Assembly: GCA_937982115.1 (NCBI GenBank)
Contig: CALJNE010000040.1
Location: forward strand, 1-41,966
DNA: 41,966 nt
From: an uncultured Bacteroidales bacterium
Lineage (GTDB): Bacteria; Bacteroidota; Bacteroidia; Bacteroidales; ML635J-15
Direction: 5' to 3'
In this document: in pieces, positions 34,014 to 41,966 of the stretch
Layout of the letters: each line of letters opens with the position of its first letter
Numbering within the stretch: position 1 is the first letter of the stretch
Made by a program: the position numbers and the translations under genes
Notes under the pieces: generated by a model
Databases searched by the model: none
Seen by the model: the letters and a program-made list of their open reading frames with translations, nothing else
Told to the model about the DNA's origin: nothing

Positions 34014-36362
34014 CTATATTATTTGGAGTTTAGCATATTTTAATAGAAGAGTTTTTGTTCCGTAATCATCAAACAAAACTTCAGCTCGTTTATCGTTATT
34101 TACAAAAGTAATGTTTGTAATTACTCCTTTACCAAACGTCTCATGTAGAACAAGCATTCCTTCAACATAAATATCAGTAATTACAGATTCATTACCTAAC
34201 GGAGTTTTATGTATTTTGTTTATAGAAACAAGGTTTTCCTTTTTTGGATTATAAATTTTTGGTGAGTTCTTTTTTTCGGGTTGATTTTGTTTTTCTCGAT
34301 TATTATCAACAATAATATTTTTTGAATAAAACTTATTTAATTCATTTTCAAAATCGGTATCCGGTTCATCTTCATCGTATTTATCTGGCCAATCAAGATA
34401 TTGAGGGTCAATATCATAGAGAAAATCGCTTGGATCCATGTAAATAGTACGTCCGAAACGAAATCTTTTATCTGCATAACTGATAATAAGATTTTTCATA
34501 GCCCTAGTCATTGCCACATAAAACAGGCGGCGTTCTTCTTCAAATTCTTCCATTGAGAATTTACTCAATCCTGAAGGGAATAAATCGGATTCTGCACCAA
34601 CTATGAAAACGTTCTTAAACTCCAGCCCTTTAGCTGCATGTACTGTCATCAGAGAAACGACATTTTTAGATTCATTCTCGTCTTCATTTTCAACTTCGAG
34701 GTCGGAATATAGAACAATATCCTGCAAATAATCTTCGGCCGATATTGACGAGGCTTGATCAGTTTTTTTTCTTTTTTCAACAAAATTTTTAACGCTATTT
34801 AGTAATTCCTGTAAGTTTTCGTACCTACTAATTCCTTCAGGAGTTTTATCCGCCAATAAATCATTGTTGATTCCTGAGCGATTGACAAGCTCTACAATAA
34901 AGTCATAAGCATCAATTAGATGCAATTTATTAGTCATGTCGTTAATAAAGTTGACAAATCCGGTTATATGTCTGCGTGTTTCGTTAGAAATTTTAATTTC
35001 ATACAGATCATATATATTGCTAACAACTTCCCAGATGCTGACATCATTTTTTGATGCAAATTTAAGGATTTTTTCTACAGTTGTAGCCCCAATGCGACGA
35101 GCCGGATAATTTATAATTCGTTTGAAAGACTCTGGATCATTTTTATTTGTTATTAATTTAAGGTATGCAAAAACATCTTTAATTTCCTTACGTTGATAAA
35201 AAGAAAGAGCCCCATAAACTTTATAAGGAATGTTTAAAGCTCTGAAAGCATCTTCGAAAATACGAGATTGGGGATTAGTTCTATACAGAACTGCAAAATC
35301 GCTGAATTCAAAGTTTTCTTTATTGCAATATTCTCTAATTGCCATCCCAACATCGTAACCTTCTTGATTATCGTTGAGTGATCTGCGAACTTTTATCAAA
35401 CTTCCGCTTTCATTTTCGGAAAACAAAGTTTTTGGAATTTGATTTAAGTTTTTAGCAATCAGTGAATTAGCAGCCTCAACAATGTTTTTTGTGGACCGAT
35501 AATTTTGTTCGAGTTTAAATAATTTATAATCAGGATAATCATTTTTGAAATTAAGAATATTTTGAATACGAGCACCTCTGAAAGAATAAATTGACTGGGC
35601 ATCATCACCAACTACACAAAGTTTGCGATGAATTTCGGAAAGTCTTTTAACTATAAGATATTGTGCAAAATTTGTATCCTGATACTCATCAACGAGAACA
35701 TAATCAAACATTCCTCGAAACTTTTCCAGAGACTCTTTACTGATTTTAAACAAGATATTTGTATAAAGCAGCAAATCGTCAAAATCCATTACATTTGCTT
35801 GTTTGCATCTTTTTGCATATTCGAGATAAAGTTTGTAGAATTCTTCTCTGCCTTCTTTGGAATCTTGAATTATATAATCTTGATTTGCGGCATAAGCTTC
35901 GGCAGTAATAAGTCTGTTTTTTGCAGCTGAAATTCTTGATTGAATGAGTTTATAATTATATTTTTCATTATCGAGTTTAAACTCTTTGATAATAGACTTA
36001 ATCATACTTGCAGAATCGCTTGCATCATAGATTGTGTAGTTTGCAGTAAATCCAATCTTTTCGGCATCAATTCTGAGCATTTTACCGAAAATAGAATGAA
36101 AAGTTCCCATCCATAAATTACGCGAATAGCTGTCACCAAGAAGATTATCTATTCTACTTCGCATTTCTTCGGCGGCCTTGTTGGTAAAAGTAAGAGCAAG
36201 GATTCTTCTTGGTTTGTAACGATTTTTTAAAAGATATGCAATTTTATAAGTTAATGTACGAGTTTTTCCGGAACCTGCACCTGCCACAATCAATTGAGGA
36301 CCATCTGTATATACTGCAGCTTCTCGTTGAGCCGGGTTTAATTGAGATAATAACTTTTCCAC
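34014..36362 (-). CDS. UvrD/PcrA-type superfamily 1 DNA helicase
   Basis: 782 residues, 3'-5' SF1A helicase of DNA repair and replication restart. Q-motif LNPAQREAA, motif I AGAGSGKTRTL (Walker A), Ia LTFTNKAAEEM, motif II VLVDEYQDTN (DEYQ), III VVGDDAQSIYSFRGA, IV LEQNYRSTKNIV, V SLMTVHAAKGLEFKNVFIVG, VI EEERRLFYVAMTRAMKNL. A C-terminal PcrA/UvrD-like small domain (VLHETFGKGVITNI) that can bind RNA polymerase is present. Start is GTG at 36362 (no upstream in-frame ATG): a TAACTTTG box at 36377-36384 sits just upstream. Gene could be pcrA or uvrD. Confidence 0.95.
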   Translation of the reverse strand: MEKLLSQLNPAQREAAVYTDGPQLIVAGAGSGKTRTLTYKIAYLLKNRYKPRRILALTFTNKAAEEMRSRIDNLLGDSYSRNLWMGTFHSIFGKMLRIDAEKIGFTANYTIYDASDSASMIKSIIKEFKLDNEKYNYKLIQSRISAAKNRLITAEAYAANQDYIIQDSKEGREEFYKLYLEYAKRCKQANVMDFDDLLLYTNILFKISKESLEKFRGMFDYVLVDEYQDTNFAQYLIVKRLSEIHRKLCVVGDDAQSIYSFRGARIQNILNFKNDYPDYKLFKLEQNYRSTKNIVEAANSLIAKNLNQIPKTLFSENESGSLIKVRRSLNDNQEGYDVGMAIREYCNKENFEFSDFAVLYRTNPQSRIFEDAFRALNIPYKVYGALSFYQRKEIKDVFAYLKLITNKNDPESFKRIINYPARRIGATTVEKILKFASKNDVSIWEVVSNIYDLYEIKISNETRRHITGFVNFINDMTNKLHLIDAYDFIVELVNRSGINNDLLADKTPEGISRYENLQELLNSVKNFVEKRKKTDQASSISAEDYLQDIVLYSDLEVENEDENESKNVVSLMTVHAAKGLEFKNVFIVGAESDLFPSGLSKFSMEEFEEERRLFYVAMTRAMKNLIISYADKRFRFGRTIYMDPSDFLYDIDPQYLDWPDKYDEDEPDTDFENELNKFYSKNIIVDNNREKQNQPEKKNSPKIYNPKKENLVSINKIHKTPLGNESVITDIYVEGMLVLHETFGKGVITNITFVNNDKRAEVLFDDYGTKTLLLKYAKLQII

Positions 36363-36376
36363 ACAAAAATTTTTTA

Positions 36377-36384
36377 CAAAGTTA
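36377..36384 (-). promoter_or_regulatory. Bacteroidota -7 box TAACTTTG for the UvrD/PcrA gene
   Basis: Exact TAnnTTTG on the minus strand, 14 nt before the GTG start, implying a short leader. A 13-base T tract (36400-36412) lies in the spacer/-33 region upstream. Confidence 0.5.
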
Positions 36385-36399
36385 CAAATAGCTACTTAA

Positions 36400-36412
36400 T
36401 TTTTTTTTTTTT
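36400..36412. repeat. 13-base homopolymer T tract
   Basis: Uninterrupted run of 13 T between the divergent UvrD/PcrA and secreted-protein genes, about 16-28 nt upstream of the helicase -7 box. Slippage here would change promoter spacing. Confidence 0.8.
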
Positions 36413-36512
36413 CAGCAAATAAGTTATTAACGATTTTTTAAAAATCATTACACTCATGATAATTTTTGCTTTAAAAAAATTATTTTTTAAGTTAATATTA
36501 AAAAAAAATTAA

Positions 36513-36520
36513 TAATTTTG
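36513..36520 (+). promoter_or_regulatory. Bacteroidota -7 box TAATTTTG
   Basis: TAnnTTTG match about 80 nt upstream of the ATG at 36601, the likely promoter for the small secreted protein and the giant adhesin gene behind it. The surroundings are so AT-rich that chance matches are possible. Confidence 0.4.
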
Positions 36521-36600
36521 TAAAAATCTTAGAATTTATACAACGTTTAGAAAATTATAATTGTCTAAGAGAGGTAATTTATTAACTAAAATTGAAGAAA

Positions 36601-37041
36601 ATGAAAACTAAAGTCTTGATGCTTGTTTTCGCAACTTTTGCATTTATTGGGATTATAACTGCACAGGAAGCGAATAGTAAATTATTGTCAAAGTACAGTC
36701 AAGAAGAACTAAATCAATTTAAAAAAGACAATCTTAAAGAGTTCTACAAATTGAATTACTTTGTGGAAAAAGGCTGCTACATTATTGAAATGCCTGGCAA
36801 GCCTATAGAATTGATTGAGTTAAAAAAGATTAATCCAAAAACCGGATACGTAATTCCGGATTATATTATAACGCTTGAAGATCTGGACGATTTTAACCCT
36901 CTGGAGTATAACATCTATAGGAGTGCGTTAAAAAACAATTATTTCAGAGCCGGAGATACCGGTTATGTAATTGTTGTACAATCCGATGAAGATATTGACA
37001 TCGCAGTTACAAATGAAATGAGATTAAAAAACATTAGATAA
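36601..37041 (+). CDS. Small secreted protein, unknown, paired with the giant surface protein
   Basis: 146 residues from the ATG at 36601 (MKTKVLMLVFATFAFIGIITAQ, signal peptide cleaved near AQ); the frame opens at TTG 36592. The mature part is Lys/Asp/Glu-rich with LEDLDDFNPLEYNIYRSALKNNYFRAGDTGYVIVVQSDEDI. I do not recognise a family. No T9SS CTD, no lipobox Cys. It lies 18 bp ahead of the giant adhesin on the same strand, so it could be a periplasmic partner or chaperone for that protein (inference). Confidence 0.7.
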   Translation: MKTKVLMLVFATFAFIGIITAQEANSKLLSKYSQEELNQFKKDNLKEFYKLNYFVEKGCYIIEMPGKPIELIELKKINPKTGYVIPDYIITLEDLDDFNPLEYNIYRSALKNNYFRAGDTGYVIVVQSDEDIDIAVTNEMRLKNIR

Positions 37042-37059
37042 CAATAAAAATCAAGATAT

Positions 37060-40000
37060 ATGAAAAAGTTAATCTTAACATTGTTTATAATTCCGCTTAG
37101 TTTAGTGGTATTGAGTCAGTCATATACCATGAGCGGCTACAATGGACAGACAATATCAACCTGTTCCGGATCTCTTTCGGTTGGCAGTTACAGTGTTGGA
37201 CAAACTCTAACAGTAACAGTTTGTTCCAATAATCCTATAAATAGATTTGTACGCTTGTTCATAAGTTCATATAGTTTTCCAAACGGAACTTCTTTAACAG
37301 TTTATGACGGGCCAAATACATCAGCACCGGTTCTGGAAGTTTATAATCATACAACAACCTCCGGAACACTATCAGTTGTTGCTTCCAATATGAATGAATC
37401 CGGATGTTTGACATTCGTATTTGTAGGAAATGTAAGCGGAGGTTCGTTTTCCGGAACATTATCCTGCGAATTTCAATGTATGCCTCGTCAGGTATATATA
37501 ACTGCATCAAATCCTCCAATGGTTAATGAAGGAGGTATAGATTACATTAACGTTTGCTGGAATCCTGCAACAAACTCTTCATTTCCAGTAACTTTCACAG
37601 CAAACGGAGTTTATCCAAATCCGGGTTATCCGTTAAATGATGGAACAGTAACTTTCACATGGAATTTTCAAGATGGATCTCCAATACAATCAGGAGTTGG
37701 ATTAAATCAAGTTACACATACTTTTCCAGATCGCAGAGGTTATGTGGTAATAGTAACTATTACCGATCAACAAAACTGCACAAATACAAATGCCGTGGCC
37801 CAACGCGTAAGAGTTTCAAGAAAGCCTATTTGGAATACACAAACAACTACTCTAAGCCCTACTGCTATTTGTATGGGGCAAACCGTAAATATGTGTGGTT
37901 ATTATTCTTCCTCAGCATGGAACAGTAGTGTTGTACCGGCAATGGCTGACACAGTACCACTACCGGATGGTACCGGTGTATGCTATAACAGTCCATTAAT
38001 GCAAAATCAATTCAACCCTGGACAAACAGTAACAAGCATAAACGATATCATCGGTATTCACATGAATATATGCCATACATTCATCGGGGACCTTACTTTT
38101 TACATACAATGTCCTAATGGTACAATAGTACAAATGGGAATACAGGGTGGAGGTGGCTGTGATTTGGGAAATCCACCAAATCAAGGTTGGTGGTACACTA
38201 TCAGCCCATCAGGAACACAAACCATGCAACAAGCTGCTGTTGGGCATTCAGTCTTGCCTCCCGGAACATATGCTTCTTATCAAAGTCTTGCAGGATTAAT
38301 AGGATGTCCGCTTAATGGGACATGGACAATAAGAATTTGTGATAACTGGGCAATTGACTCCGGAACATTATTTGGTTGGTGGATAGAGTTCAATCCTAGT
38401 CTATTCCCCGAATTATGGAGTTACACAAATTCTTATACCCCTACATCATGGCAAGGAGTTTATGGATCACAGATGAATCCTCCCACAAATCAGAACTGTG
38501 CTACAGGAACCTATACAACTACAGGTACACCTAACATAAATTCCCAACAACCATTTACATTTACAATAACTGATAATTTTGGATGTACTCATGATACTAC
38601 TTTAACAGTTTTGGTACGCCATATGAATGATCCAAACTGCTGTATATTACCTAATCCAAATGCAGGAGCTGATAATTCTGTTTGTGCACTTAATTATACA
38701 TTAAATGCATCTAATCCAGCTCCAAATAATACAGTAGAATGGACACTAGTTTCAGGACCGGGAACTGCTACATTTACAAACCCAACAAGTAATGTGACAA
38801 ATGTTACAGTTAGCATGTACGGTACTTATACATTCAGAATTACAGAAAGATACTTAGGTAACTCAGGATGTCAACGCAGCGATGATGTTGTAATAACTTT
38901 CAATCCTACCTACATTCCAACTTTAACACCTGTAGATAATATGTGTGTAGGGTCAATGCCTGTACAATTATCTGCTCCTAATTTTGGGACATTAACTTGC
39001 TCACCAAATCCACAATTGTTGGATCAAAACTCAGCTATATTCTCTCCAAACTTACCAGGAAACTATACAATTACAAATACAGTGAATGATCCATGTACTG
39101 GCGGTCCTGTAACTTCACAAATAAACTTTACAGTTTACGATCAGATTAATATCCAAAACTTTAATGAAGTTTGTGGTCCTACAGGTTCTCCAACTTATTT
39201 CTATGTTTCTTGGGATGTTGTTGGTTCACAAGGTAATCCATTTTCCGGATATCTTGTAAACGGAATTTCTCAAGCAAATCCACATTTTCAGGCAACAATA
39301 GAATCTCCAAATGCATATAATTACACTGTTGCAGATGTAAATGGCTGCAGCAGTTTTGAAATTAACGGATTCCGCGATTGCGGTTGCCCTTTTTATGCAG
39401 GTACAATGGGAAGTCTCAACACAATCATTCTATGTGGAAATGAATGTACTTCACCATCCGTAACACATAACGGAGACCAATTAACAGATAACGGAGCAGG
39501 AATATTTGAATTTATGATACATACAGGAAACAATATTCCAATAGCAAGAAATTCAACCCCTAACTTTTGTAGATTACCATTAGGATTGCAATATAACACT
39601 ATATATTATGTTTCTGCAATTGTTGGATTAAATGACGGCAGTGGACATGCAAATATAACATCAGGATGTTATCACATTTCACAGGGGACACCTGTTATGT
39701 GGCTCGAAATGCCATATGCTAACGCTGGTACGGATAAAGATACTTGCGGTTTAATGATCAGATTAAATGCTAATACTCCAGTTCCAGGAATGTATGGATA
39801 TTGGACTTCAAGTTGCTCTAATTTTGTAACAATTGGAGGAACAAATTACACTCAACCTAATCCTATAGTTTTAGTCCCTGATTATCAAAACTGTACATTT
39901 ACATGGAATATTGCAAACGGACAATGTGTTTCCCATGATGATGTTGTAATAAGATTTTTAAGAACTCCATCACCTTTTGCAGGTGATGATTTCACTATTT

Positions 40001-41966
40001 GTGGCAATTCTGCAGTAATGCAAGGCATACCAAGTGTTACCGGATCTAATTTATCATGGAGTGGATCTGGAACTATTTTTAATCCACAAACAAGTGCTAA
40101 TGCAGAAACAATTATAAGTGTTTTTGGAACTTATGAATATACGCTAACTGAATCTATAGCAGGATGTTCAGGATCAGACAAAGTTTTAGTGACCTATGTT
40201 CCAGAACCTAATCCAACAACAACTCCCGGAACAGATACTGTTTGTGGAACTACTACAACGCTTACAGTTTATAACTCCATCGGAGTTGGACAATGGACTG
40301 CATTAAATCCTACAACCGGTACACCAATAACACCCCAACCAACATTTACACCTAATATTAATTCCCCGATAGTAAATGTATCTATTGGTAACTACACCGG
40401 GAATTATACCGAGATACTTTTCAGATGGCAAGAAACCACTCAATTAAACGGCGTACAATGTACCGGAACTGTTGAAAAGAAAGTCAGATTTGCACGTATG
40501 CCTGTTGCTAGTGTTGGAGCTGTTAATGAAGCTGAAAGATGTGGAAATTGCATAGAATTAGAAGCAGATGTTACCGGATCACAATGGGCAGAAGGAATGT
40601 GGATTGTAGGAAAAGTTATTCCTGAATCATGGGCACCATCTCAATATCAACCAAACACTACTCTTTGTATCAGAGAAATTGGTTCTTATGGAGATACTGC
40701 TCATGTTAGAGTTCCAATAGGATGGGCATTGTACAATCCCGATGCAAGATCTTGTCAATCTGTTGATACAATGTGGGTAACATTCTATCGCAGACCACAA
40801 GCAAATGCCGGTTTAGACAATGCTGTTTGCGGAAACAATTATACTCTTGGAGCTGTATATAGTTTACCTCAAACCAGCGGATATAATCCTTCAGGTTTAT
40901 GGTCTGTTTACTCACGTCCAAATGTTACTCCGCCCCCATCGGCAACCTTTGCTAATTTGAATAACGACACTACTCTTGTTACAGTATCCAATACCGGATT
41001 TTGGCAATTTGTTTTCAGAGAAAACAACACTTTACTTAGCTCGTGTTACTCAACAGATACAGTAAAGATAGAATTTGTTGAAATTCCAATAATTTCCGCA
41101 GGTCCGGATAAACATGTTTGTGGACAATGTACTCAACTTCAAGGAACTACAGCAGGTTACAGTATGAGCTGGACAGATAATGGAGCACAATATTCTGATT
41201 ATACTATTCCAAATCCAAATGTTTGTGTAAACACTTATGGACCTCGCGAGTTTGTGATGATAGAAACAAATATGTCGCAACCTCCGTTTACACTTGCTTG
41301 TCAGGCAAAAGATACTGTTATAATCACTTTCTGGAGAGTTCCAACAGCAAATATTTTAACTGACGAAGCAGACTCTACAGTTTGTGGACTGACATTTCCA
41401 AGACTTAGAGCTGAAAATCCGGGAACAGGTATTCGTGGATATTGGAGTACAAACAATCCTTTCACACAGTTCTCGCCAAATGCTTATACATGGAACAATG
41501 CATCAGCTACGGTTCCTTCTTATGGATTCCATGACTTTTACTGGATTGAAGAAACCGGTCCTGAAGATATGCCTGGTTTCTGTACCGATACAGCCGGTCC
41601 ATTAAGAATTAGATTTATTCAAATACCTACTGCAAATGCAGGTAACGACACTCTGTTCTGCGGGTTCTCCGGAAATCTTAATGCTATTCCAAGTGTTGGG
41701 ACCGGGGTATGGTCAACACCTTCAACACAAAACATCAGTTTCAATAATGCAAATAGTCCTAATGCAACGGTTACTTCAAACATTCTTAATGCAGGAAATC
41801 CGGCTAATCCGTATTTCTTACTTATCTGGACTGAAGATAACACAAACGGCTGTACAGATAAAGACACAATTAAAGTACGTTTTGCAAGAATTCCTTCATC
41901 CGATGTAATAATTATTCCTCCAAAATGCTTTGGCGAAGAAGCCACAATCAGAGCTGTGGAAGATAC
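37060..41966 (+). CDS. Giant exported multidomain surface protein (3' end beyond window)
   Basis: ATG at 37060 with signal peptide MKKLILTLFIIPLSLVVLSQ; open for 1635 codons to the window edge with no stop. Order: CUB-like domain (~25-147; RLFISSYSFPNGTSLTVYDGPN...GCLTFVFVG), PKD-like domain (~200-240; VTFTWNFQDGSP, RRGYVVIVTITD), proprotein-convertase P-type domain (~328-445; GDLTFYIQCPNGT, LNGTWTIRICDNW, FGWWIEFNP), then from ~530 many 85-100-residue modules with an 'ANAGxDxxVCG' opening, a central Trp strand and a closing 'DxVxVxF'. Rich in Thr, Asn and Cys. This layout is that of T9SS-exported gliding/adhesion giants of Bacteroidota, so a C-terminal sorting domain is expected beyond the edge. 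No protease catalytic domain within the visible part. Confidence 0.9.
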   Translation, partial: MKKLILTLFIIPLSLVVLSQSYTMSGYNGQTISTCSGSLSVGSYSVGQTLTVTVCSNNPINRFVRLFISSYSFPNGTSLTVYDGPNTSAPVLEVYNHTTTSGTLSVVASNMNESGCLTFVFVGNVSGGSFSGTLSCEFQCMPRQVYITASNPPMVNEGGIDYINVCWNPATNSSFPVTFTANGVYPNPGYPLNDGTVTFTWNFQDGSPIQSGVGLNQVTHTFPDRRGYVVIVTITDQQNCTNTNAVAQRVRVSRKPIWNTQTTTLSPTAICMGQTVNMCGYYSSSAWNSSVVPAMADTVPLPDGTGVCYNSPLMQNQFNPGQTVTSINDIIGIHMNICHTFIGDLTFYIQCPNGTIVQMGIQGGGGCDLGNPPNQGWWYTISPSGTQTMQQAAVGHSVLPPGTYASYQSLAGLIGCPLNGTWTIRICDNWAIDSGTLFGWWIEFNPSLFPELWSYTNSYTPTSWQGVYGSQMNPPTNQNCATGTYTTTGTPNINSQQPFTFTITDNFGCTHDTTLTVLVRHMNDPNCCILPNPNAGADNSVCALNYTLNASNPAPNNTVEWTLVSGPGTATFTNPTSNVTNVTVSMYGTYTFRITERYLGNSGCQRSDDVVITFNPTYIPTLTPVDNMCVGSMPVQLSAPNFGTLTCSPNPQLLDQNSAIFSPNLPGNYTITNTVNDPCTGGPVTSQINFTVYDQINIQNFNEVCGPTGSPTYFYVSWDVVGSQGNPFSGYLVNGISQANPHFQATIESPNAYNYTVADVNGCSSFEINGFRDCGCPFYAGTMGSLNTIILCGNECTSPSVTHNGDQLTDNGAGIFEFMIHTGNNIPIARNSTPNFCRLPLGLQYNTIYYVSAIVGLNDGSGHANITSGCYHISQGTPVMWLEMPYANAGTDKDTCGLMIRLNANTPVPGMYGYWTSSCSNFVTIGGTNYTQPNPIVLVPDYQNCTFTWNIANGQCVSHDDVVIRFLRTPSPFAGDDFTICGNSAVMQGIPSVTGSNLSWSGSGTIFNPQTSANAETIISVFGTYEYTLTESIAGCSGSDKVLVTYVPEPNPTTTPGTDTVCGTTTTLTVYNSIGVGQWTALNPTTGTPITPQPTFTPNINSPIVNVSIGNYTGNYTEILFRWQETTQLNGVQCTGTVEKKVRFARMPVASVGAVNEAERCGNCIELEADVTGSQWAEGMWIVGKVIPESWAPSQYQPNTTLCIREIGSYGDTAHVRVPIGWALYNPDARSCQSVDTMWVTFYRRPQANAGLDNAVCGNNYTLGAVYSLPQTSGYNPSGLWSVYSRPNVTPPPSATFANLNNDTTLVTVSNTGFWQFVFRENNTLLSSCYSTDTVKIEFVEIPIISAGPDKHVCGQCTQLQGTTAGYSMSWTDNGAQYSDYTIPNPNVCVNTYGPREFVMIETNMSQPPFTLACQAKDTVIITFWRVPTANILTDEADSTVCGLTFPRLRAENPGTGIRGYWSTNNPFTQFSPNAYTWNNASATVPSYGFHDFYWIEETGPEDMPGFCTDTAGPLRIRFIQIPTANAGNDTLFCGFSGNLNAIPSVGTGVWSTPSTQNISFNNANSPNATVTSNILNAGNPANPYFLLIWTEDNTNGCTDKDTIKVRFARIPSSDVIIIPPKCFGEEATIRAVED
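38656..41966 (+). repeat. Ladder of 85-100-residue protein modules in the giant gene
   Basis: Repeating module openings are seen at about 38656 (NPNAGADNSVC), 39718 (ANAGTDKDTCG), 39973 (PFAGDDFTICG), 40201 (PGTDTVCG), 40501 (PVASVGAVNEAERCG), 40795 (PQANAGLDNAVCG), 41086 (PIISAGPDKHVCG), 41341 (PTANILTDEADSTVCG) and 41626 (PTANAGNDTLFCG), with another starting near 41893. From 40201 on, the spacing is 255-300 bp. Sequence divergence between copies is high, so the duplication is old. Confidence 0.8.

Noticed and set aside
37259-41945. Numerous 60-108-codon ORFs in other frames of the giant gene
   Set aside because: All lie inside one long uninterrupted + frame with domain structure; they are shadows.

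Overview
The window reads as about 42 kb of a chromosome from an AT-rich member of the Bacteroidota. The evidence is: proteins with type IX secretion (T9SS) C-terminal sorting domains, a carboxypeptidase-regulatory-domain TonB receptor, DUF3098 and DUF4290 proteins, many TAnnTTTG (-7 type) promoter boxes, and the SUF gene order. Most of it is housekeeping sequence. I see no tRNA, rRNA, CRISPR array, transposase or phage gene.

Region 1 (1-7945, + strand) is a tightly packed unit: sufB (5' end outside the window), a HEAT-like protein, sufC, sufD, a FeoB-type iron transporter, a class III aminotransferase and a secreted lipase-like hydrolase. The FeoB-like protein keeps a FeoA-like N-terminus and a normal-looking membrane core. 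Its G domain has lost the G1 (P-loop), G2 and G3 signatures and the Asn of G4, so it looks like a pseudo-GTPase sitting 4 nt behind the Fe-S assembly genes. I consider this the most unusual feature of the window.

Region 2 (7946-8397) holds no confident gene. It carries a possible 61-codon ORF and a cluster of GC-rich, REP-like hairpin repeats. Region 3 (8398-13174) has a TonB-dependent receptor and a small membrane-anchored protein (- strand), then a short Bacteroidota-type hypothetical plus a YgjP-like metallopeptidase (+), whose stop overlaps the stop of convergent efp (-).

Region 4 (13448-23229, + strand) alternates two large T9SS-exported proteins (PKD-domain and Ig-domain) with housekeeping genes: rnhA, ftsX, DUF3098, uppP, truB, queA and a NifX/NifB-C-like protein. 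Several junctions are TAATG stop/start overlaps. Region 5 (23244-27314) has a PolB-like exonuclease and udk (-), then manA, miaB and an AhpD-like protein (+). A 343-bp gap (27315-27657) carries a long imperfect inverted repeat and a CTAA/CTGA tetranucleotide tract.

Region 6 (27658-36362, - strand) contains uvrC, dnaJ, grpE, a TlpA-type thioredoxin, murA (with the Cys-to-Asp change associated with fosfomycin insensitivity), a DUF4290 gene and a UvrD/PcrA helicase. Region 7 (36601 to the end, + strand) is a small secreted protein followed 18 bp later by a giant exported protein. The giant protein is open for 1635 codons to the window edge and has CUB, PKD and proprotein-convertase P-type domains followed by a ladder of roughly 85-100-residue modules.

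Several start codons were moved inward from a TTG or GTG at the end of the open frame to an internal ATG that fits the family or signal peptide; this is stated per gene. Identifications rest on motif recognition by eye; no database search was possible.
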